From Amycolatopsis rifamycinica (GTDB taxonomy: Bacteria > Actinomycetota > Actinomycetes > Mycobacteriales > Pseudonocardiaceae), in contig NZ_JMQI01000027.1 of assembly GCF_000695625.1 (NCBI RefSeq), forward strand, positions 62,001-126,000: a stretch of 64,000 bases of DNA, given 5' to 3'. Numbering within the stretch: the stretch's first letter is position 1; the number at the start of each line of letters is the position of its first letter. A program made the position numbers and the translations under genes. Positions 58,765-64,000 of the stretch are shown here, one piece after another. The notes under the pieces are model-generated. The model had not been told where the DNA came from. It did not search any database and saw only the letters and a list, made by a program, of their open reading frames with translations.

Positions 58765-59612
58765 GAGCGGTGCGTGCGGAAGATCGCCGTGCCCGGGAAC
58801 AGCTTGCCGCGCAGCGGGCTCCACTGGCCCCACACCCGCGTGTGCCCTTCCGGCCACTCGGGCTCGACCAGGTCGGTCAGGGCGAAGCCGGCCGCGGCCA
58901 GCGCGCGCACGTAATCGCCGAGGGTGCGGTGGTACTCGACGTAGGTGGCGGTGCCCTCGTCGTCGACCTCGACGTAGGGCGTGCGGTCGAAGTACGGCTG
59001 GGTGACGGTGAGCCCCTGCGGGCCCGGGTCGTCGGGGAAGATCCACCGCATCGGGTGGGTCACCGAGAACACCCACGGCGCGCCCGGCCGCAGCACCCGG
59101 TGCACCTCGGCGAAGACGGCGTCCACCGACGCCACGAACGGGATCGCGCCGAAGGCCGAGCAGGCCGCGTCGAAGCTGCCGGACGCCAGCGGCAGCTGCT
59201 CGGCGTTGGCCTGGACCAGGGGGACGGCGAGGCCGGTGCGCGCGTTGCCGTCACGGGCGTGGCGCAGCATGCCGGCGGACAGGTCGGTCGCGACCGCGTG
59301 GGCGCCCTCCGCGGCCAGCCAGCGCGCGCAGGCGGCCTGGCCGCAGCCGACCTCGAGCACGCGCTTGCCCCGGACGTCGCCGAGCAGCCGCGCCTCCGCC
59401 TCCCGGACACCCTCCGGGCACCAGACGAAGTCGGCGTCGCCGAGGAACCCGCCGTGCTCGGCCTGGTAGTCGTCGGCGTCGGCGTCCCACCACGCCAGGT
59501 TGGCCGCCGCGGCTTCGGGCCCGCCGACCTCGCGGTAGGCGACCGCCGCGGTGCCCAGCCGGTGCTCGGCGGCGTCGTGGCGCCCCGGCGCGGGCGCCTG
59601 CTCCGGTGGCAT
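58761..59612 (-). CDS. SAM-dependent methyltransferase
   Basis: A 283-residue class I methyltransferase: motif I VLEVGCGQAACARWLA, motif II AVATDLSAGML, motif IV FDAACSAFGAIPFV and VFSVTHPMRWIF. It matches an actinobacterial methyltransferase often found upstream of rpsA. ATG at 59610-59612 with GGAGA 7 bases upstream. Heads an operon with the two acetyltransferases. Confidence 0.87.
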   Translation of the reverse strand: MPPEQAPAPGRHDAAEHRLGTAAVAYREVGGPEAAAANLAWWDADADDYQAEHGGFLGDADFVWCPEGVREAEARLLGDVRGKRVLEVGCGQAACARWLAAEGAHAVATDLSAGMLRHARDGNARTGLAVPLVQANAEQLPLASGSFDAACSAFGAIPFVASVDAVFAEVHRVLRPGAPWVFSVTHPMRWIFPDDPGPQGLTVTQPYFDRTPYVEVDDEGTATYVEYHRTLGDYVRALAAAGFALTDLVEPEWPEGHTRVWGQWSPLRGKLFPGTAIFRTHRS

Positions 59613-59712
59613 GATGGGGTCTCCGGTCCCGGTGGCCGCTACCTGCGCCACCTGCGTCCTCGTGCCTGCTGTTTGCTTCCGCGAGGACCTTAGCGAGCCA
59701 GGGGGACCCTGA

Positions 59713-59931
59713 TTGTGCCGCCTAGCGACTGCCGCGTAGGATAAGTGTTAGCGCAGTGGGTTCGCGCTGCCTTCCGCTCAGCTTCTGGTTGGGACTCGGG
59801 TCGCGCACCGTATGCGGGGTCAATGCCGCGGTCGTTCACTGGTGGACGTTTGCTTGCAGGGTCGTCGCATGCTCCCCATCGCGCCGACAACTGCCAACCC
59901 TCGATTCCCATCCACCGGAGCAACCCGCCTA
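59713..59931 (+). promoter_or_regulatory. rpsA promoter and long 5' leader
   Basis: TTGTGC (59713-59718), an 18-base spacer and TAGGAT (59737-59742) form a plausible housekeeping promoter. The start codon is about 180 bases downstream, so the mRNA has a long leader that may hold autoregulatory structure. The ribosome binding site CGGAG is 11 bases from the ATG. Confidence 0.55.
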
Positions 59932-61431
59932 ATGACCACCGACACCGCCACCGCCCCGACCGCCCCCACCGGGCCCCAGCAGGTCGCCATCAACGACATC
60001 GGGTCGGAGGAAGACTTCCTCGCGGCGATCGACAAGACGATCAAGTACTTCAACGATGGCGACATCGTCGAAGGCACGATCGTCAAGGTCGACCGCGACG
60101 AGGTCCTGCTCGACATCGGCTACAAGACCGAGGGTGTCATCCCCTCGCGTGAGCTCTCCATCAAGCACGATGTCGACCCGGCTGAGGTTGTCACCGTCGG
60201 CGATGAGGTCGAAGCCCTGGTCCTCCAGAAGGAGGACAAGGAAGGCCGTCTGATCCTGTCCAAGAAGCGCGCGCAGTACGAGCGCGCCTGGGGCACGATC
60301 GAGGAGCTCAAGGAGAAGGACGAGCCCGTCAAGGGCACCGTCATCGAGGTCGTCAAGGGCGGCCTCATCCTGGACATCGGCCTGCGCGGCTTCCTCCCCG
60401 CGTCCCTGGTCGAGATGCGCCGCGTGCGCGACCTGCAGCCGTACGTCGGCCGCGAGCTCGAGGCGAAGATCATCGAGCTGGACAAGAACCGCAACAACGT
60501 GGTCCTGTCCCGCCGCGCCTACCTGGAGCAGACCCAGTCCGAGGTGCGCAGCGAGTTCCTCAACGCGCTCGCCAAGGGCCAGGTCCGCAAGGGCGTCGTG
60601 TCGTCCATCGTCAACTTCGGTGCCTTCGTGGACCTGGGTGGCGTCGACGGCCTGGTGCACGTCTCCGAGCTGTCCTGGAAGCACATCGACCACCCGTCCG
60701 AGGTCGTCGAGGTCGGCCAGGAGGTCACGGTCGAGGTCCTGGACGTCGACATGGACCGCGAGCGCGTCTCGCTGTCGCTGAAGGCGACCCAGGAAGACCC
60801 GTGGCGCCAGTTCGCCCGCACCCACGCGATCGGCCAGATCGTGCCGGGCAAGGTCACCAAGCTCGTCCCGTTCGGTGCGTTCGTGCGCGTCGAGGAGGGC
60901 ATCGAGGGCCTGGTGCACATCTCGGAGCTGGCCGAGCGCCACGTCGAGATCCCGGAGCAGGTCGTCCAGGTCAACGGCGACGTGATGGTCAAGGTCATCG
61001 ACATCGACCTCGAGCGCCGTCGCATCTCGCTGTCGCTGAAGCAGGCGAACGAGGGCGTCACGCCGGACACCGAGTTCGACCCGACCCAGTACGGCATGGC
61101 CGCCGAGTACGACGCCGAGGGCAACTACATCTACCCCGAAGGCTTCGACCCGGACACCCAGGAGTGGCAGGAAGGCTTCGACAAGCAGCGTGAGGAGTGG
61201 GAGCGCCAGTACGCCGAGGCGCACACTCGTTACGAGGCCCACATGAAGCAGGTCCAGAAGGCCGTCGAGGCGGACGCCGAAGCGGCGGCCGACGCGGCGA
61301 CCGGCATCGAGGGTGGCGCGGAAAGCTACACCTCGGGCTCGGCCCCGGCCGACTCCAAGAGCAGCGGTGGCACCCTCGCCTCCGACGAGCAGCTCGCGGC
61401 GCTCCGCGAGAAGCTCTCCGGTGGTGCGTGA
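59932..61431 (+). CDS. rpsA: 30S ribosomal protein S1
   Basis: A 499-residue S1 with four OB-fold S1 repeats: DIVEGTIVKVDRDEVLLDIG, PVKGTVIEVVKGGLILDIG, VRKGVVSSIVNFGAFVDLGG and IVPGKVTKLVPFGAFVRVEE. The acidic/alanine-rich tail is typical of actinobacterial S1. ATG at 59932 gives MTTDTATA. It binds mRNA during initiation. Confidence 0.96.
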   Translation: MTTDTATAPTAPTGPQQVAINDIGSEEDFLAAIDKTIKYFNDGDIVEGTIVKVDRDEVLLDIGYKTEGVIPSRELSIKHDVDPAEVVTVGDEVEALVLQKEDKEGRLILSKKRAQYERAWGTIEELKEKDEPVKGTVIEVVKGGLILDIGLRGFLPASLVEMRRVRDLQPYVGRELEAKIIELDKNRNNVVLSRRAYLEQTQSEVRSEFLNALAKGQVRKGVVSSIVNFGAFVDLGGVDGLVHVSELSWKHIDHPSEVVEVGQEVTVEVLDVDMDRERVSLSLKATQEDPWRQFARTHAIGQIVPGKVTKLVPFGAFVRVEEGIEGLVHISELAERHVEIPEQVVQVNGDVMVKVIDIDLERRRISLSLKQANEGVTPDTEFDPTQYGMAAEYDAEGNYIYPEGFDPDTQEWQEGFDKQREEWERQYAEAHTRYEAHMKQVQKAVEADAEAAADAATGIEGGAESYTSGSAPADSKSSGGTLASDEQLAALREKLSGGA

Positions 61432-61456
61432 GCACTAGCTCTCTGAGCTGAACGAC

Positions 61457-61489
61457 AGAGCCCCCGGTCCTTCGCGGACCGGGGGCTCT
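61457..61489 (+). terminator. Rho-independent-like terminator of rpsA
   Basis: AGAGCCCCCGGTCC (61457-61470) and GGACCGGGGGCTCT (61476-61489) form a perfect 14-bp stem with a TTCGC loop, followed by TCGTTG. Confidence 0.88.
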
Positions 61490-61534
61490 TCGTTGTCCGG
61501 CCCGCGCGCACCGGTCGTCCCCGGCCGCGGCGGG

Positions 61535-62170
61535 TCAGGGGTTGCGCAGGCCGAGGCCGGCCATCATCGCGGTGACGCCGTCGCGGTACATCTGCTCGTT
61601 CGCCTCTTCGGTCGGCGGGATGAACCAGTCCGGCAGCGGCCGCCGCGAAGCCATCATCAGCTCCGCGCCCACCAGGCCGTGCATGGCCGTCCACAGCCGG
61701 TACGCCGCCGACCGGGCGTCCGCCCCCGGCGGGCACACCCGCTGGACGCGGGCGATGAACAGGGTGAACGTCGTCCGCAGCACCGCCGACCGCAGGCCCG
61801 GGTCCGGGTCGAACCCGGGGACCGGGCGCTCGAACATCAGCGCGTAGCGGGTCGGGCTCTCGCGGGCGAAGTGCCGGTACTCCAGCGCGAGGTGCAGCAG
61901 GTCCGCCACGCCGTCCCGGCTCGACGGCGGCAGCCCTTCCAGCAGCTCCCGCAGCGAATCGAACGTGCGCTCGTACAGGGCGTCGAGCAGGCCCGCGCGA
62001 CCGCCGAAGCGCGCGTAGACCGAGAGCGTCGACGCGCCGGCCGCCTCGGCCACGCCGCGGACCGTCAGGCCCGGGACACCGCGGTCCAGGAGCACCGACA
62101 ACGCCGCGTCGAGGTAGCGCTCGCGGCCGCCCTGGTCGGCCGGGCGCATCGGCAAGTGCCTGGTAGCCAC
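61535..62170 (-). CDS. TetR-family regulator
   Basis: A 211-residue TetR protein: LDAALSVLLDRGVPGLTVRG, VAEAAGASTLSVYARFGGRA helix-turn-helix, and a TetR_C-type ligand domain. The GTG at 62168-62170 has GGGGG 6 bases upstream. It is divergent from an OsmC-like gene; the gap contains CCGGA-TG-TCCGG (62264-62275), a possible operator. Confidence 0.88.
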   Translation of the reverse strand: MATRHLPMRPADQGGRERYLDAALSVLLDRGVPGLTVRGVAEAAGASTLSVYARFGGRAGLLDALYERTFDSLRELLEGLPPSSRDGVADLLHLALEYRHFARESPTRYALMFERPVPGFDPDPGLRSAVLRTTFTLFIARVQRVCPPGADARSAAYRLWTAMHGLVGAELMMASRRPLPDWFIPPTEEANEQMYRDGVTAMMAGLGLRNP

Positions 62171-62325
62171 GGCGCACCCCCTTTGCGGCAGCCGGGCGCA
62201 GGCAGCGTCCCGGTGACCCACCCGCAGCAGAAGATACGATATCCGCAGCGTCTTGGGAATGCGCCGGATGTCCGGATCGGCGGCGTCCCGCCTCGTGGGC
62301 GCCACCCGAGAGGACCGCGAAACGG

Positions 62326-62766
62326 ATGGACCACCCCGAGTCCGGGACCGTCGTCGTCACCGCGAGCGGCGACGGCACCTACACGCAGCGCGTCACCACG
62401 GCCGGCCACACGCTGCTCGTCGACGAACCGGTCGCGGTCGGCGGCGCCGACGCCGGCCCGAACCCGTACGAGCTGCTGCTCGCGTCGCTGGGTTCGTGCA
62501 CGGCCATCACGCTGCGGATGTACGCCGACCGCAAGGGCATCCCGCTGACCAGGGCCACCGTCCGGCTGCGGCACGACCGCGTCCACGCCGAGGACTGCGC
62601 GCGGTGCGAAACCGAGCGCGGCCTGCTCAGCCGGATCACCCGCGAGATCGAGCTCGAAGGCGACCTCGACGACGACCAGCGCGCCCGGCTCATGCTGATC
62701 GCCGACAAGTGCCCGGTGCACCGCACCCTGTCGTCGGAGATCGTGATCGAGACGCGCGGGACCTGA
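62326..62766 (+). CDS. OsmC/Ohr-family peroxide-reducing protein
   Basis: A 146-residue OsmC-family protein with the two redox cysteines C58 (LASLGSCTAITLRMYAD) and C129 (LIADKCPVHRTL). The layout is closer to YhfA/SACOL-type OsmC than to Ohr. It would reduce organic hydroperoxides. ATG start at 62326. Extra cysteines in EDCARCETE may bind metal. Confidence 0.87.
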   Translation: MDHPESGTVVVTASGDGTYTQRVTTAGHTLLVDEPVAVGGADAGPNPYELLLASLGSCTAITLRMYADRKGIPLTRATVRLRHDRVHAEDCARCETERGLLSRITREIELEGDLDDDQRARLMLIADKCPVHRTLSSEIVIETRGT

Positions 62767-62771
62767 CGCGC

Positions 62772-63020
62772 TCAGGCGGCGCGGACGGTCACCGCGCCCG
62801 GCCCGGCCGGGCGGACCGACGGCACCCAGATGCGTTCCAGCGCCGCGGCGCGGGCCTTGCGACGGAGTCCGGCGAAGCTGTGCTTGGCCGGGACCAGCAG
62901 CGCGCTCGCCCAGGTCCGCCGGTGGCCGGCCAGCACCTCGGCCACCGGGTGATGGACGACGCAGTGCACCAGCCCCGGCGTGCCGAGCCGGTGCCTCCCG
63001 ACGTGCTTGCTGTCCGCCAT
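62772..63020 (-). CDS. Small basic protein of unknown function
   Basis: An 82-residue basic protein (MADSKHVGRHRLGTPG, GLRRKARAAALERIWVP). It is supported by a good GGAGG 5 bases before the ATG and a codon pattern like its neighbours. I do not recognise a family. It converges on the OsmC gene with 5 bases between stops. Confidence 0.6.
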   Translation of the reverse strand: MADSKHVGRHRLGTPGLVHCVVHHPVAEVLAGHRRTWASALLVPAKHSFAGLRRKARAAALERIWVPSVRPAGPGAVTVRAA

Positions 63021-63123
63021 CGTTCCTCCGCGTGGGGCGACGCTGTCGCGCGCACCGTACGCACGGGCGCGGGGCCAGGTGGGTAAGCAACACGGCGTGT
63101 CCGGATATCGGTTGAGTCACGCG

Positions 63124-63399
63124 TCACGATCGGCTTGCGGAACCTCCGTTCGTCAGGCATGGGCCGGCACCCGACGTGGTGAACGGGACCCACGCGCTCT
63201 GCACGGCGCACAGCCGGCGCGACGCCGCGGGCCGGCACGTGACCTGCACCCGGCGGATCCCGGCCAGGCACTGCACCGGTGACGTGGCCACGCGCCCCGC
63301 CGGTGCGGGTGGCGCCGCCGCGGCTTCGGGTACCGCCACGGCGAGCCCGCCCGCGCACAGCAGGACAGTGGCCGCTTTCCTGATCTTCGTTCCTTTCAC
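63124..63399 (-). CDS. Small secreted cysteine-containing protein
   Basis: About 91 residues. A signal peptide ([20 protein letters not shown] followed by AAAA) precedes a short mature part with four cysteines (VQCLAG, VTCRPA, RLCAVQ, PCLTNG) that could form two disulfides. GTG at 63397-63399 has GAGGGG about 5 bases upstream; ATG at 63421-63423 is the alternative. Function unknown. Confidence 0.6.
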   Translation of the reverse strand: MKGTKIRKAATVLLCAGGLAVAVPEAAAAPPAPAGRVATSPVQCLAGIRRVQVTCRPAASRRLCAVQSAWVPFTTSGAGPCLTNGGSASRS

Positions 63400-63546
63400 C
63401 GGCCCCCCTCGGCGGTGGTTCATGCCGGGGAAGTCGGCCAGACCAGCGGCTTGTTACGACATTTTCCCACTTGTCACGCAAATGGCGTCGATTTGACCGG
63501 ACGTGCCCACCAAGGGGGCGACGACCGCGTGACTAGGGTGATCGGC

Positions 63547-64000
63547 ATGTTGCGTGTGGGGTTGACGGGTGGGATCGGGGCCGGGAAGTCGACCGTGGCG
63601 AACCGGCTCGCCGAACACGGCGCGGTGCTGGTGGACTCCGACCGGATCGCCCGCGAGGTGGTCGAGCCCGGGACCGAGGGACTGGCCCGCCTGGTGGCCG
63701 AGTTCGGTCCCGGCATCCTGGCCGCGGACGGCTCGCTCGACCGGCCCGCGCTCGCCGCGAAGGCGTTCGCCGACGACGAGTCGCGGCTCCGGCTGAACGC
63801 GATCGTGCACCCCTTGGTCGGCGCCCGCACCGGCGAGCTGATGGCGGCCGCGAAGCCGGACGCGATCATCGTCCACGACATCCCGCTGCTGGTCGAGAAC
63901 GGCCTCGCGACGGCCTACCACCTGGTCGTGGTGGTCGACGCGCCGGTCGAAGTGCGGGTACGGCGGCTGGTCTCGGCGCGCGGGATGGCCGAGGAGGACG
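63547..64000 (+). CDS. coaE: Dephospho-CoA kinase, cut by window edge
   Basis: The first 151 residues of CoaE, which phosphorylates dephospho-CoA to give CoA. P-loop GGIGAGKS (8-15), [13 protein letters not shown], and [14 protein letters not shown] are typical. It continues past 64000. The order rpsA - coaE is conserved in actinobacteria. Confidence 0.94.
   Translation, partial: MLRVGLTGGIGAGKSTVANRLAEHGAVLVDSDRIAREVVEPGTEGLARLVAEFGPGILAADGSLDRPALAAKAFADDESRLRLNAIVHPLVGARTGELMAAAKPDAIIVHDIPLLVENGLATAYHLVVVVDAPVEVRVRRLVSARGMAEED

Overview
The window is high-GC actinobacterial chromosome, most likely from the Pseudonocardiaceae and Amycolatopsis-like. This is inferred from GC-rich codon use, frequent GTG/TTG starts, the order polA - rpsA - coaE, a calerythrin-like EF-hand protein, ESX (type VII) secretion-type genes, CGNR and ANTAR regulators, and a recurring TCCACWGTGGA palindrome. 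Both ends cut genes: an isoamylase early-set protein on the left and coaE on the right.

Layout. (1) 1-13 kb is accessory: a GAF-ANTAR regulator, a DUF1963 protein, a five-gene type VII secretion cassette (3.6-6.0 kb), an aminotransferase/metallo-hydrolase pair divergent from an HxlR regulator, a frameshifted ESX-substrate-like gene, and a CGNR regulator divergent from azlCD. Both regulator pairs have clear dyad operators between them. (2) 13.5-33.2 kb is a compact biosynthetic cluster. Fourteen genes run leftward from 28.8 to 14.8 kb, nearly all overlapping by a few bases, and four overlapping or adjacent genes run rightward from 29.0 to 33.2 kb. (3) 33-38 kb holds a membrane protein, a formaldehyde-dehydrogenase pseudogene, a TetR/enoyl-CoA hydratase pair, a decayed integrase beside an unusual tRNA, and a PdtaR-type ANTAR response regulator. 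(4) 38.9-43.8 kb is a complete branched-chain amino-acid ABC transporter (livKHMGF). (5) 44-64 kb is mostly core genome: polA, rpsA and coaE, with small regulator/enzyme pairs, a YhgE/Pip export module with a degenerate ABC-type partner, and tandem acetyltransferases.

The cluster is the main point of interest. It has two adenylating enzymes, two free carrier proteins and a third carrier domain fused to a BtrH-like acyltransferase, a second BtrH-like acyltransferase, a phosphopantetheinyl transferase, a type II thioesterase, a BtrK/VinO-like PLP decarboxylase, two acyl-CoA-dehydrogenase-fold flavoproteins, a flavin reductase, a TrpB2-like PLP enzyme and a ProA-like semialdehyde dehydrogenase. 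The divergent arm adds an aldo-keto reductase, a membrane desaturase/hydroxylase, a MetY-like gamma-replacement enzyme and a PuuD-like gamma-glutamyl hydrolase. There is no condensation domain and no polyketide synthase. The logic is activation of amino acids onto discrete carriers, decarboxylation and oxidation there, and transfer by BtrH-type acyltransferases. It resembles the butirosin side-chain, macrolactam beta-amino-acid starter and prolyl-carrier dehydrogenation pathways, but I do not recognise the combination as a known cluster. Product structure is inference only.
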